The notes: generated from the sequence alone by a model not told the origin. DNA of 64,000 nt from Bradyrhizobium manausense (GCF_018131105.1 NZ_JAFCJI010000001.1:2666001-2730000), one strand, 5' to 3'. Shown: positions 35,329 through 43,913, counted from the first letter of the stretch. Made by a program: numbers and translations.

Positions 35329-35850
35329 TTACCTCGTCAGATATTCGCGCATCAGGGCGCGGGCGCGATGCAGGCGCGCCTTCACGGCCTGTCTGGACGC
35401 TCCGAGCACGCCCGCGATCTCATCGATGGTCATTTCCTTGATGTCGCGCATCAGCGCGACATCGCGGTAATGCAGTGGCAGTGCTTCGAAGGCTGCGGCC
35501 ACATCGAGCCGCAGATCGGCCTCGGGACGCGCGAGCAACGCGGCCTCCGCCTCGCTCTCATCGATCGATGGCGTCAGCCCCGCCTTGCGCGCGAGCCGCA
35601 GGCATTCGCGGCGGACCACGCTGAACAGCCAGGCGGATAACGCGAGCAACGAGCGGATGGTGCCGACATGCCGAGACAGGATCCATAGCGTCTCCTGCGC
35701 GGCATCTTCCGCATCAGCCGAGCTGCGGCACGTCGCACGTGCGTATCGGCGAATGTCCGGCTGCGCTGTCTCGAGCAGGCGCGAGATCGACTGGGGGTCA
35801 CCAAGCCGCGCGGCTTCGAACAGGTCTGATGGGATCGCAGTCGCACTCAC
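35329..35850 (-). CDS. ECF-type RNA polymerase sigma factor
   Basis: A 173-residue group IV sigma factor. Region 2 is seen at D-A-E-D-A-A-Q-E-T-L-W-I-L and L-S-A-W-L-F-S-V-V-R-R-E-C, region 4 at L-P-L-H-Y-R-D-V-A-L-M-R-D and the recognition helix E-I-A-G-V-L-G-A-S-R-Q-A-V-K-A-R-L-H-R-A-R. Start is GTG at 35850 (GGAGG upstream), overlapping the TGA of the DUF2892 gene by four bases. No classical anti-sigma gene is adjacent. Confidence 0.92.
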   Translation of the reverse strand: MSATAIPSDLFEAARLGDPQSISRLLETAQPDIRRYARATCRSSADAEDAAQETLWILSRHVGTIRSLLALSAWLFSVVRRECLRLARKAGLTPSIDESEAEAALLARPEADLRLDVAAAFEALPLHYRDVALMRDIKEMTIDEIAGVLGASRQAVKARLHRARALMREYLTR

Positions 35851-36056
35851 GACACACCTCCCCGTCCGATCCCGGCCAACGCGCACATCGGGCAATAGCC
35901 GACTAGGCCGGTCAATGCGAAGCCCGCCCCGCCGAGCACGACCAGCCAGGCCACCGCACCGCCGAGATAGACCAATGCCGCGACCGCCGCCGCAATCCCT
36001 GCGGCAACCCGCACCGCCTGGTGCAGACCGCCGATGTTCTTCCTGTAAAAAGCCAT
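35847..36056 (-). CDS. DUF2892 small membrane protein
   Basis: A 69-residue protein beginning M-A-F-Y-R-K-N-I-G-G-L-H-Q-A-V-R, with two hydrophobic helices and a C-terminal C-P-M-C-A-L-A-G-I. This is the DUF2892 (YgaP membrane region-like) pattern. It is the first gene of the cluster and its stop overlaps the sigma-factor GTG. The Cys-x-x-Cys pair at the membrane edge could sense redox or metal, giving a speculative link to the sigma factor. Confidence 0.82.
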   Translation of the reverse strand: MAFYRKNIGGLHQAVRVAAGIAAAVAALVYLGGAVAWLVVLGGAGFALTGLVGYCPMCALAGIGRGGVS

Positions 36057-36151
36057 CGCATCCTCCAACACGAGCCGAGGCGAAGTGCCTCGATTGTGAA
36101 GAGGACGCGATCGCGCCAAAGGATTCGCAGGGATCCGCAATTTTTTCGTGG

Positions 36152-37336
36152 TCAGCCTCCGACGGACCGGTAGGCCAGGCGTTTGAACTCGAAGAAGAAC
36201 GGATTCCAGAAGCCCATATGGCGCTGGGCCATCAGGACGCCTGATGTATTGGCCTCGGGACAGATCCACCAATGCGTGCCGGCGAGCCCACCCCACTGGA
36301 ACTCGCCGGTGGAATTCGGAGGATCGAACTGGGTTGGAGCGAAGGTCACGGCGCCGCCCAGGCCAAAGCCCTTGCCGGGCATCGGCCCAAGATTGGCGAA
36401 ACGGATGGTCTGGCCCGATGACAACTGGTTGGTCATCATCTGCCGCAACGTCTCCGGCTTCAGCAGCGCCTCGGGACCGGGCACCAGGGCGCGCACCAGC
36501 GCAAGCATGTCCGGCAGGGTCGAGACCAGCCCGCCACCACCCGACAGCCGCGGGAACGCCCGCCGATAGGCCTGCGGATACGGCAGATTGTCGGCACGCG
36601 TGAGGCCCGGCTTCATCGGATCGAGCACGTCGGCGCCGGTATAGTGCGCGACCAGCCTGCCCTGCTGCGCCTCCGGCACAGAGAATCCGGTATCTGTCAT
36701 GCCGAGCGGATCGAAGATGCGTGCTTTGAAGAAAACGTCGAGCGGCTTGCCCGAGACGACCTCCACGACGCGGCCGAGCACGTCGGTCGCCACCGAATAT
36801 TCCCAGGACGTGCCGGGATGATAGGACAGCGGCAGATCGGCGAGCTTGTCGATCATGTCGGTCAGCGGCGTCAGCGGGTTGAGCACCCCCGCCTCATTGT
36901 AGCCTTTGAACAGAACCGAGCCGGGATCGAAGATGCCGTAGCTGAGACCCGACGTATGGGTCAGAAGGTGGCGGATCGTGATCGGGCTTTTCGCCGGCTC
37001 GACATCGGCGAGGCTCCCAGCGCCCTGCTTCAGCACCTTGCGATGGCCGAGCTGTGGCAGGAATTTTTCGATGGCAGCATCGAGCCCAATGCGGCCTTCC
37101 TCGACCAGCAGCATGATCGCAGAGGTGACGAAGATCTTGGTGTTGGAGAACGCGCGGAAGATATGGTCCGGCCGGAGCGCCGTCTTCGCCTCGCGATCGG
37201 CAAAGCCGATGCATTGCTGATCGACCACTTCGCGCCCACGCAGCACCGCCCAGGACACGCCGGGAATGATCTCCTGATCGACGTAGCGTTGCATCGCTGT
37301 CCGCGTCGCGGAAAAATCTGGCGTCCTGGCGTCCAT
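36152..37336 (-). CDS. Serine hydrolase of the beta-lactamase/class C esterase family
   Basis: A 394-residue penicillin-binding-protein-like hydrolase. The nucleophile motif is S64-N-T-K67 (F-S-N-T-K). The second motif is Y180-S-V within W-E-Y-S-V-A-T-D-V-L-G, and a C-terminal H-x-G-like motif follows in a G-L-A-G-T-H-W-W context. No signal peptide is present, so it is cytoplasmic. EstB-like esterase or cleavage of a small ester or amide is most likely. Real beta-lactamase action is unlikely. Confidence 0.9.
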   Translation of the reverse strand: MDARTPDFSATRTAMQRYVDQEIIPGVSWAVLRGREVVDQQCIGFADREAKTALRPDHIFRAFSNTKIFVTSAIMLLVEEGRIGLDAAIEKFLPQLGHRKVLKQGAGSLADVEPAKSPITIRHLLTHTSGLSYGIFDPGSVLFKGYNEAGVLNPLTPLTDMIDKLADLPLSYHPGTSWEYSVATDVLGRVVEVVSGKPLDVFFKARIFDPLGMTDTGFSVPEAQQGRLVAHYTGADVLDPMKPGLTRADNLPYPQAYRRAFPRLSGGGGLVSTLPDMLALVRALVPGPEALLKPETLRQMMTNQLSSGQTIRFANLGPMPGKGFGLGGAVTFAPTQFDPPNSTGEFQWGGLAGTHWWICPEANTSGVLMAQRHMGFWNPFFFEFKRLAYRSVGG

Positions 37337-37495
37337 GAATAGGCTCCTCCCGAGTTTGTTGCTTTGGATATAGCAACGAATCGGCTGCGAGGAAGCCCAT
37401 TCGCGCGAGCCTCGACCCGCGCCGTCAATATCCGCATTCTTGTTTTGTCGACGACACGACGTAAGCCGAGCCGCCCGGCCCGCTCCGCCGGGCCG

Positions 37496-38188
37496 TCATC
37501 CCTGCTTCATGAACGCCGTCACATGCAGGCGACGACGGATGCGCATGCCCTGACGTTGATAGAGGGCGATGGCCGAATTGTTGTGCGAGAACACGTGCAG
37601 GAACGGAATTTCGCCGCGCGCCTCGATCTGGCGTGCGACGGCTGCGAGCAGCGCCTGCGCGTAGCCGCGCCCGCGATAGTCGGGGTGGACGCAGACCGCG
37701 GTCATCTCGACGAACTTACCCGGCTTCATCCGCTCGCCCGTCATCGCGACCAATTCGCCGCCGGCGCGGATGCCAAGGAACGTGCCGAGCTCGTGCGTCC
37801 GCGCGGCGAACGGCCCGGGTTTGGTCAGCGTCGTCAGCGCCGTCATCGCAGGAACGTCGGCCTTGCCGAGCGTGACGATCTCGGCGTCGCGCAACGGGCT
37901 GTCGGCGGGCGAACCGATCATCTGCTCGCCGGTCTCTGCGATCACGACCTTGAAGCCTGAGGGAACGTCGACAGGCTCCGGCGTGAACAGCGCGGCGACT
38001 TGCGAGGGCGACATGAGATCGCCGAGCGCTTCAAAGCTTGTCGTGGACATGTCGACCATGTCGGCGAACGGCGTCATGTCCACGGGATAGCGCAGCGCCC
38101 GCGGGCCGCCTTCGGCCAGATGCTTATGGCTCGTCGTCAGCGCGCTCCAGATCGGACGATCGAGCAACGCCTCATCGCTGTCGGACAC
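37496..38188 (-). CDS. GNAT family N-acetyltransferase
   Basis: A 230-residue acetyltransferase. The C-terminal half has the acetyl-CoA loop V-H-P-D-Y-R-G-R-G-Y-A-Q-A-L-L and the E-M-T-A-V-C strand of the fold. The N-terminal 100 residues are a helical extension typical of FR47-like GNATs. The acceptor is unknown. It follows the Lin0512 gene by four bases and may be cotranscribed. Confidence 0.9.
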   Translation of the reverse strand: MSDSDEALLDRPIWSALTTSHKHLAEGGPRALRYPVDMTPFADMVDMSTTSFEALGDLMSPSQVAALFTPEPVDVPSGFKVVIAETGEQMIGSPADSPLRDAEIVTLGKADVPAMTALTTLTKPGPFAARTHELGTFLGIRAGGELVAMTGERMKPGKFVEMTAVCVHPDYRGRGYAQALLAAVARQIEARGEIPFLHVFSHNNSAIALYQRQGMRIRRRLHVTAFMKQG

Positions 38189-38192
38189 GGGC

Positions 38193-38546
38193 CTAGTCCT
38201 TGTCGAAGCTGACGATGACGGCGGCGTTGGCGATCAGAATGGGGTCGTTGGCCACTTCCGTGGCGGAGGGAATTTCCAGTCCGCCCTTCACCGCGGTAAC
38301 GGTCACGGTGCCGTAGGGAAGCTCCTTGGCAACCGCCTCCGTGTCGACGGCTTCAGGGTTGGGCACGCCGATGGTGACGTCGACAAACATGTCGTTCGCG
38401 GTCTTGCCGATCATCCGGAAGAAGCCGAGGCTCGAATGCCTGATGGCATCCGACACCGCGCGCTTCGCCGCCTTGGTGGCGTCCCTGCCGTGAACGTCGA
38501 CGCCCATGCCCATCTCGGTAACACAACGAACGCGGCTCATGTTCAT
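38193..38546 (-). CDS. Lin0512 family protein
   Basis: A 117-residue conserved protein. It opens M-N-M-S-R-V-R-C-V-T-E-M-G-M-G-V-D-V-H-G-R-D-A-T-K-A and ends with A-N-A-A-V-I-V-S-F, the Lin0512 family pattern. Ferredoxin-like fold expected; no function is established. It sits between the ClC gene (18-base gap) and the GNAT gene, all in one direction. Confidence 0.87.
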   Translation of the reverse strand: MNMSRVRCVTEMGMGVDVHGRDATKAAKRAVSDAIRHSSLGFFRMIGKTANDMFVDVTIGVPNPEAVDTEAVAKELPYGTVTVTAVKGGLEIPSATEVANDPILIANAAVIVSFDKD

Positions 38547-38564
38547 TCCTGCCGGTGCTTGAGT

Positions 38565-40391
38565 TCAGAGGGGCAGACCTTCCGCGATCCGCGCCTCCGG
38601 CACAAGCGTCTTTTCGCGCAGGAAATAGGCGTTTCGGTCCTCCTCCTGCGCGTTCACGACCGCGCGAATTCGCAGCAAATCCTTGCGCGCGACCAGGCCG
38701 ACCACGCGATGAGTGGCGCGATCGACCACCGGTAACCGTCCGAGATCGGAGGCGACCATGAGATCGGCGACCCGTCCCAGCACGTCGTCGGGATGCGCCA
38801 CCACGCTGGAGCTGTCCGAGACGACGTCATCGAGCGTCGCTGCCTGATGATTGCCCTCGGTGCGCCAGCGCAGAACGTCGGCGCGGGTCACCATGCCGCT
38901 CAATCGCCCATCGGCGGCGACGACCGGATAGGATTTGTGACGGCGCCGGTCCGAGGTGAAGAACGCCACCGCCGCGTTGATCGACATGTCGACCGGCAGC
39001 GTGTCCACGTTCGTGACCATGACATCGGCCGTGCGCATCAACTCGAACGGATCAATCGCATATTCGCGGGTGATGTGCTGGCCGCGGCGCGCGATCTTCT
39101 CGGTGAGGATCGAGCGCTTGAGCAACAGCACAGTCACCGCATGCGCCGCGCCGGTCGCCGCCAGCAAGGGCAGCAGCATGTCGATATTGCCGGTCAGCTC
39201 GATCGCGAACATCACGCCGGTCAACGGCGAACGCATCGTGCCGCCCATCATCGCGGCCATGCCGACCAGCGCCCAGAACGATGCGCCACCCGGCAGCACC
39301 AGCCCCTCCATCCAGCCGGCGGTGCCGCCGAGGATGAGCAGCGGCGCCAACACGCCGCCCGAGGTGCCCGAGCTCAGCGCGACCACCCAGATCACTGACT
39401 TCACCAGCAGGAGCCGGATCGCCTCGTCGCGCACCATATGGCCCGACAGGAGATCACCGATAACATCGTAGCCGACGCCGAGCGCACGGGGATCGATGAT
39501 CCCGCCGAGGCCGACGATGAGGCCGCCAAGCATCGGCCACCACATCCAGTGAACGGGCAGATGATCGAACAAATCCTCGATCGCATAGAGCAGGCGCGTC
39601 ATCAGCCCGGATTGCAGGCCGGCCACGATGCCGACGCCGATTGCGGCCGCGAGGCCCCACCAGGGAAGATTCGGATGCTCCGTGAACGGAAATAGCGGTC
39701 CGGTTCCGAACAGCAGCGGACGCCACGCCGCCGAAATCACCGCTGCCATCACCACAGGCAGGAAGCTGCGCGGCTTCCATTCGAACAGCAGCAGCTCGAC
39801 CGCAAGCATCACCGCCGCGATCGGCGTGCCGAAGATCGCCGTCATACCGGCGGCCGCGCCCGCGACCAGTAGCGTCTTGCGCTCGGCCGCGGTGAGATGG
39901 AAGCACTGGGCGAAGATCGATCCGATCGCGCCGCCCGTCATGATGATCGGTCCCTCGGCGCCGAACGGGCCGCCGCTGCCGATCGACACCGCCGAGGATA
40001 GCGGCTTCAGGATGGCGACCTTCGGCTGCATCCGGCTGCCGCCGATCAGGATGGCCTCGATCGCCTCGGGGATGCCGTGGCCGCGGATTTTCTCCGATCC
40101 GAATCGCGCCATCAAGCCGATCACGAGACCGCCGAGCGCCGGCGCCAGCACCATCCAGATCCCCGGATGAGCATTCGCCAGCGAGACATTTTCGGTGCTG
40201 AAGTGGCCGAACCAGACCAGATTGGTCACCAGCGCAATCAGCTTCAGCAGCACCCAGGAGGCCCCGGCACTGAGGCTGCCGACCAGCACCGCCATGCCGA
40301 TCAGGACCAGCACGCGGCGGTCGGCGGTAAAATCTCCGGGTTTGCCGCGAGAACGCGGGAGGCCGCCGGTCATATCGGGGGTCTGGCGCAT
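38565..40391 (-). CDS. ClC chloride channel/transporter with CBS domains
   Basis: About 608 residues from ATG at 40391. The ClC core covers about residues 25-440 and includes the anion-site motif G-S-G-G-P-F-G-A-E-G-P, whose Glu is the gating/proton residue. Two CBS domains follow (about 465-525 and 535-600; D-R-R-R-H-K-S-Y-P-V-V and L-G-R-L-P-V-V-D), which bind adenine nucleotides and regulate gating. A perfect palindrome (40431-40445) lies just before the gene. Confidence 0.93.
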   Translation of the reverse strand: MRQTPDMTGGLPRSRGKPGDFTADRRVLVLIGMAVLVGSLSAGASWVLLKLIALVTNLVWFGHFSTENVSLANAHPGIWMVLAPALGGLVIGLMARFGSEKIRGHGIPEAIEAILIGGSRMQPKVAILKPLSSAVSIGSGGPFGAEGPIIMTGGAIGSIFAQCFHLTAAERKTLLVAGAAAGMTAIFGTPIAAVMLAVELLLFEWKPRSFLPVVMAAVISAAWRPLLFGTGPLFPFTEHPNLPWWGLAAAIGVGIVAGLQSGLMTRLLYAIEDLFDHLPVHWMWWPMLGGLIVGLGGIIDPRALGVGYDVIGDLLSGHMVRDEAIRLLLVKSVIWVVALSSGTSGGVLAPLLILGGTAGWMEGLVLPGGASFWALVGMAAMMGGTMRSPLTGVMFAIELTGNIDMLLPLLAATGAAHAVTVLLLKRSILTEKIARRGQHITREYAIDPFELMRTADVMVTNVDTLPVDMSINAAVAFFTSDRRRHKSYPVVAADGRLSGMVTRADVLRWRTEGNHQAATLDDVVSDSSSVVAHPDDVLGRVADLMVASDLGRLPVVDRATHRVVGLVARKDLLRIRAVVNAQEEDRNAYFLREKTLVPEARIAEGLPL

Positions 40392-40430
40392 GAATAGCTC
40401 TTTTCGGGAGGATTCTTCGCACCTGCAATA

Positions 40431-40445
40431 TATCGTACTACGATA
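40431..40445. promoter_or_regulatory. Palindromic operator before the ClC gene
   Basis: A perfect 7+1+7 palindrome TATCGTA-C-TACGATA, within a wider near-palindrome (ATATATCGTACTACGATACATAT), is located 40-54 bases upstream of the ClC start. AT-rich sites of this TCGTA/TACGA type are, from memory, often bound by PadR-family repressors in alphaproteobacteria. No PadR gene is present within the window, so the regulator is unknown. Confidence 0.6.
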
Positions 40446-40544
40446 CATATCAAGGAATGGCTGGTATGAGCCGGCCTCCCGAAATCGGACAGCTGGCGTA
40501 TCTCAGAGGTTGGTTAGCGCTTCCTTTGCAGCCAACCTTCGAGA

Positions 40545-40563
40545 AGCCCGCCTGTGGCGGGCT
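40545..40563 (-). terminator. Hairpin terminator after the acetolactate-synthase-like gene
   Basis: AGCCCGCC (40545-40552) and GGCGGGCT (40556-40563) form an 8-bp stem with a three-base loop. They lie 18 bases beyond the minus-strand stop and are followed on that strand by TTCT. The T-tract is short, so termination may be partial. Confidence 0.5.
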
Positions 40564-40580
40564 CCCCGGAGCCTCACCGC

Positions 40581-42236
40581 CTATTTCTGCCGGGCGCGTA
40601 GTTCGTCGACCAGCACCCGCACATTCTCGGAATAATCGATCGGGATCGAGACCAGGTGCACGCCACCCGCCTTGAAGGCGGCATCGAGTGTCGGGCCAAA
40701 GCTGTCGATGTCTTCGACACGGTGGCCCTTGGCGCCATAGGCCTTGGCGTAAAGCGCGAAGTCGGGATTGCCGAAGGTCATGCCGTAATCGGCAAAGTGA
40801 TCGACCGCCTGCTTCCAGCGGATCATGCCGTAGGCGTTGTCCTCCAGCACCAGCACGACCAGATTGAGCTTGAGACGGACGGCCGTCTCCATCTCCTGGC
40901 TGTTCATCATGAAGCCGCCGTCGCCTGCGACCGCGAGCACGCGGCGATCGGGATAAAGCATCGCGGCCATCATCGCCGACGGCAGGCCGGCGCCCATCGT
41001 CGCCAGCGCGTTGTCGAGCAGCAGCGTGTTGGCGACACGGGTGCGATAGTTGCGCGCGAACCAGATCTTGTACATGCCGTTGTCGAGCGCGACGATGCCG
41101 TTCTCGGGAATGACCTTGCGGATGTCGTGCACGATGCGCTGCGGCGTCGGCGGCCAGCGCGTCTCGGTGGCGCGGTCGGCGATGTGGTTGAGAATCTCTT
41201 CGCGCAATGGCAACAGCGCCGCAGCCTGCGGCAGCTTGCCTTCGAGCCGGTCGGCCAGAAGCTCCAGGCTCGGGCCGACGTCGCCGACCACCTCCGCATC
41301 GGGGAAATAGACCAGCTCGACGCTCGCCGAGGTGTAGCTGACGTGAATGACCTTCGGCCCCGACGGACCCATGATGAAGGGCGGCTTCTCGATCGGGTCG
41401 TGGCCGATCGCGACGATCAGATTGGCGGCGTCGATGGCATCGTGCACATAGTCGCGCTCGGACAGCGCGGCGGTGCCCATGTAGAGATTGGTGCCACCGG
41501 GTACGGTGCCCTTTCCCATCTGCGTGGTGAAGAAGGGAATGCCGGTCCGCCGCACGAAGCTCGCAATGCCGTGAGTCGAACGTGGCCGGCTGGTCGCGGC
41601 GCCCATCATCACCAGCGGACGCTTTGCGGCCAAAATCATCTCGGCGGCACGATCAAGCGCGGCGCGGTGAGCGACGGGGATCTCGATCGGATGGATTGCG
41701 ATTACGGGCGTAACCGGCACCTCGTCGCCGGCGATGTCTTCGGGCAATTCGAGATGCACCGGACCCGGCCGCTCCTCCATCGCCACGCGGAAGGCATCGC
41801 GCACCACGGTCGGAATCGAGGAAGCGCTGACGATCTGCCGCGACAGCTTGGTCAGCGGCTTCATGGTCGCAACGACGTCGACGATCTGGAAGCGCGCCTG
41901 CCGGCTGCTCATGATCGGCTTCTGTCCGGTGATGAGGATCATCGGCATCGCGCCGAGATGCGCGTAAGCCGCGCCGGTCGACAGATTGAGCGCGCCGGGC
42001 CCGAGCGTGGAGAGGCAGACGCCGGGCTTGCCGGTCAGCCTTCCATGCGTGGCGGCCATGAAGGCCGCGGCCTGCTCGTGGCGGGTCAGGACCAGTTCGA
42101 TCTTCGATGTGCGGAGCGACTCGACGAGGTCGAGATTTTCCTCGCCGGGCACGCCAAAAATGCGATCGACGCCCTCGTTCTCCAGCGCCGCGACGAACAG
42201 GTCCGATCCCTTCGCTTTGCGTTCCTGTCCACTCAT
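40581..42236 (-). CDS. Acetolactate synthase-like thiamine-diphosphate enzyme
   Basis: A 551-residue ThDP enzyme. The catalytic Glu is in L-T-R-H-E-Q-A-A-A-F, near residue 55. The central domain has G-V-P-G-E-E-N and the ThDP/Mg motif G-D-G-G-F-M-M-N-S-Q-E. Family-level resemblance is to the acetolactate synthase large subunit (IlvB/AlsS group), but no small subunit gene is adjacent, so a catabolic AlsS-like or unrelated carboligase or decarboxylase role is possible. ATG at 42236 follows GGAGG. Confidence 0.86.
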   Translation of the reverse strand: MSGQERKAKGSDLFVAALENEGVDRIFGVPGEENLDLVESLRTSKIELVLTRHEQAAAFMAATHGRLTGKPGVCLSTLGPGALNLSTGAAYAHLGAMPMILITGQKPIMSSRQARFQIVDVVATMKPLTKLSRQIVSASSIPTVVRDAFRVAMEERPGPVHLELPEDIAGDEVPVTPVIAIHPIEIPVAHRAALDRAAEMILAAKRPLVMMGAATSRPRSTHGIASFVRRTGIPFFTTQMGKGTVPGGTNLYMGTAALSERDYVHDAIDAANLIVAIGHDPIEKPPFIMGPSGPKVIHVSYTSASVELVYFPDAEVVGDVGPSLELLADRLEGKLPQAAALLPLREEILNHIADRATETRWPPTPQRIVHDIRKVIPENGIVALDNGMYKIWFARNYRTRVANTLLLDNALATMGAGLPSAMMAAMLYPDRRVLAVAGDGGFMMNSQEMETAVRLKLNLVVLVLEDNAYGMIRWKQAVDHFADYGMTFGNPDFALYAKAYGAKGHRVEDIDSFGPTLDAAFKAGGVHLVSIPIDYSENVRVLVDELRARQK

Positions 42237-42342
42237 ATCGCCTCCGCCTGCTGCGTCGTGTCCCGTGGCACGGGAGCGGACGCATGGTAGCGGTCTGGAG
42301 CACATGCACAACTCACAATGAAGCGTGCGACTACCTCCACAT

Positions 42343-42373
42343 CGTCATTGCGAGTGCAGCGAAGCAAATGACG
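42343..42373. repeat. Short CGTCATTGCGAG dispersed repeat
   Basis: CGTCATTGCGAG followed by AGCGAAGCAA and closing with ATGACG forms a partial inverted repeat of 31 bases. The CGTCATTGCGAG...GCGAAGCAA core is, from memory, one of the commonest intergenic elements of Bradyrhizobium and related genomes. It lies behind the acetolactate-synthase-like gene. Confidence 0.65.
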
Positions 42374-42477
42374 GAGTTCTATGCAGCATGTCGCTCAGTC
42401 AATTTTCATCTCAACTGCAGACACACCTTTGCATCCTCGCGGCTCATCTTGCCCGAGCTTTGTTCCATCGCGTCACC

Positions 42478-42960
42478 CTCAGATGAAAGAGGGCGCAGGG
42501 AAGACCGGGTGCCGGCCGGCACCCGCGGTCCACTGTGCGAAGGTTGCGCTACAAGAGGCTGCACAGCGGCATACAGGTGCAGCCAAAACATCCGGCCTTC
42601 CCTGCGCAGTGGGTTGACGGCTTATGTCGTGATCTCCCCGGGGAGCGATGCACTATTGCCCCCGTCGTCTCGCAGATGACTGATGTGTGCGCCCGGTTGG
42701 ACATCGCACATCACCACGAGCCTTGGCGCACAGGCTCCGGGCGCCAGGACCACACGATTTTGCCGTACGCAATCACACCGGTCGTATGCGCGAGGCCTTC
42801 GCTCACGGTTGCCCGCCCTGCAAAACCCGTCGCACCGATGTGAGCCACGCCCACCGCCGTCCGGCCCGCGTCGTGACGATCGCGATACGCCCCTCTTCCA
42901 TGGGCCGGGTTGCGCGACACATACGTCGTTTCCGAATTTCGGTAAAGTGGAATATTTTCG
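42478..42960. repeat. Longer dispersed repeat with spurious small frames
   Basis: A segment starting near CTCAGATGAAAGAGGGCGCA reads, in one plus frame, E-R-G-R-R-E-D-R-V-P-A-G-T-R-G-P-L-C-E. Another frame gives L-R-S-G-L-T-A-Y-V-V-I-S-P-G. I recognise both from many unrelated loci in Bradyrhizobium annotations, which means a repeated DNA element rather than a gene. Exact ends cannot be fixed without the other copies. Confidence 0.55.
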
Positions 42961-43094
42961 AGCGTGCGGCTTGACCTGACGATGGGGTGTTTTGCCCGTC
43001 GGGCAACGCAAGCGCTTGTAGGGCGAAGCTGGGCGGCACGAACATCGGCTCGCAGCCGCATGGAACTTCTTTAACCCAAGTGAGTTCGCACAAT

Positions 43095-43517
43095 ATGGTG
43101 CAGGACACTCCGACACTGCTGGCGCGTGCTGACCAGGCGATCGCGGAAGCGAAACGGCTGACTCAGATCAACTTCGCCCTGTATGAGGTCGTCCGGGCGA
43201 ACATGTACGCCTTTTGGCAGCAGCCCCATTTCGAGGGCGCCCAATACGAGACCCAGTATCCTCAGAACCTCGTCCCCCCCCCCCCCCCCCCCCCCCGGGC
43301 AAGTGATTGCCGGGCTGCCGGCCGCCGAACCTTAAAGGCGAGCCACCGCGCAGATCGAGGCGCCGGAGAAATCGCCAATCGACCGGATCATCCGTCGAGC
43401 GGGCCCTGGTCACTGCGATACTGGAGCTCTTTCAGAATGCGCTCGACATCCTGCTCGTGGATCGCTTGCGCATCCCGCATCGTGTCGAGCACCTTTTTGG
43501 CGCAGTCCGTGGGGTAG
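43095..43517 (+). CDS. Small hypothetical protein with poly-C/poly-proline switch
   Basis: From ATG at 43095 the first 59 residues (M-V-Q-D-T-P-T-L-L-A-R-A-D-Q-A onwards to Y-P-Q-N-L-V) look like a real small helical protein. A run of 23 C (43274-43296) then gives seven prolines. In the sequence as given, the frame runs on to 43517 over the antisense strand of the next gene, which is not protein-like. One base fewer gives a stop after G-Q-V-I-A-G-L-P-A-A-E-P; one more gives P-G-K-stop. The C-terminus therefore depends on the C count. Function unknown. Confidence 0.5.
   Translation: MVQDTPTLLARADQAIAEAKRLTQINFALYEVVRANMYAFWQQPHFEGAQYETQYPQNLVPPPPPPPRASDCRAAGRRTLKASHRADRGAGEIANRPDHPSSGPWSLRYWSSFRMRSTSCSWIACASRIVSSTFLAQSVG
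43274..43296. repeat. Homopolymeric C tract of 23 bases
   Basis: An uninterrupted run of 23 C begins 179 bases into the reading frame that starts at 43095. Tracts of this length are unstable by slippage, so length may vary between cells. It is also a classic sequencing-error site, so the real number is uncertain. Confidence 0.85.
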
Positions 43518-43630
43518 CCGCGCGCCTGAAGCAAGTCGATCAACTCTTCCTGCCGGGCGAGGATCCGCCTTCCTTCCGCAACATGCCGTTCGGCCGTGAC
43601 GAGATGTTCCTGAGCGAGGCTGTGGTCCAT
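43388..43630 (-). CDS. 80-residue helical hypothetical protein
   Basis: A small acidic, probably coiled protein starting M-D-H-S-L-A-Q-E-H-L-V-T-A-E-R-H-V-A-E-G-. It contains I-L-A-R-Q-E-E-L-I-D-L-L and ends in D-Q-G-P-L-D-G. I recall similar short proteins in Bradyrhizobium accessory regions; none has a known function. ATG at 43630 is chosen over longer upstream frames rich in Ser, Cys and Pro. It converges on the poly-C gene. Confidence 0.65.
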   Translation of the reverse strand: MDHSLAQEHLVTAERHVAEGRRILARQEELIDLLQARGYPTDCAKKVLDTMRDAQAIHEQDVERILKELQYRSDQGPLDG

Positions 43631-43913
43631 CACGCAATCTCCTGAGCCTGGGTCCATCTCGCAGTGCGCAAGCGCCACGCAGGACGCGCACGCAAGTTGC
43701 CGTACGACAGAGGTTTCCCAGTCGCCTAAAGCGACTAACGACAAGGGAGCTTTCTGGTTGCCGGGAACCCTGCTCGCTTTTGGGTAAAGCGTGGACACAT
43801 GCGCGCTGCGTCGCGACAAGGCGGATGGTGCGTTCCTCGATGCACGCCGCAGCGCCCCCAGGTGGGAGGTAGGGCTTGCGCTGTCGGCGCGGCCGCCGAG
43901 AGCATGGCAGACC

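Larger units (their letters stand above)
42237..43094. other. Gene-poor region of dispersed repeats
   Basis: These 858 bases have no gene I can support on either strand. They hold two repeat types, listed separately: a short CGTCATTGCGAG...GAAGCAA element and a longer element with arginine- and proline-rich spurious frames. Short open frames here read like translated repeat and resemble mis-annotated small proteins I recall from several Rhizobiales genomes. Confidence 0.6.

Noticed and set aside
36152..37336. Beta-lactamase resistance gene
   Set aside because: The SxxK and Y-S-x motifs fit the wider class C esterase family and there is no export signal, so antibiotic resistance is not supported.
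37476..37495. A 7-bp GC stem just after the GNAT stop as a terminator
   Set aside because: It is short and has no T-run on the minus strand; such stems are common by chance at this GC content.
42687..42979. Overlapping small frames of about 95-100 codons
   Set aside because: They lie in several phases of the same dispersed repeat, have arginine/proline-rich products and no ribosome sites.
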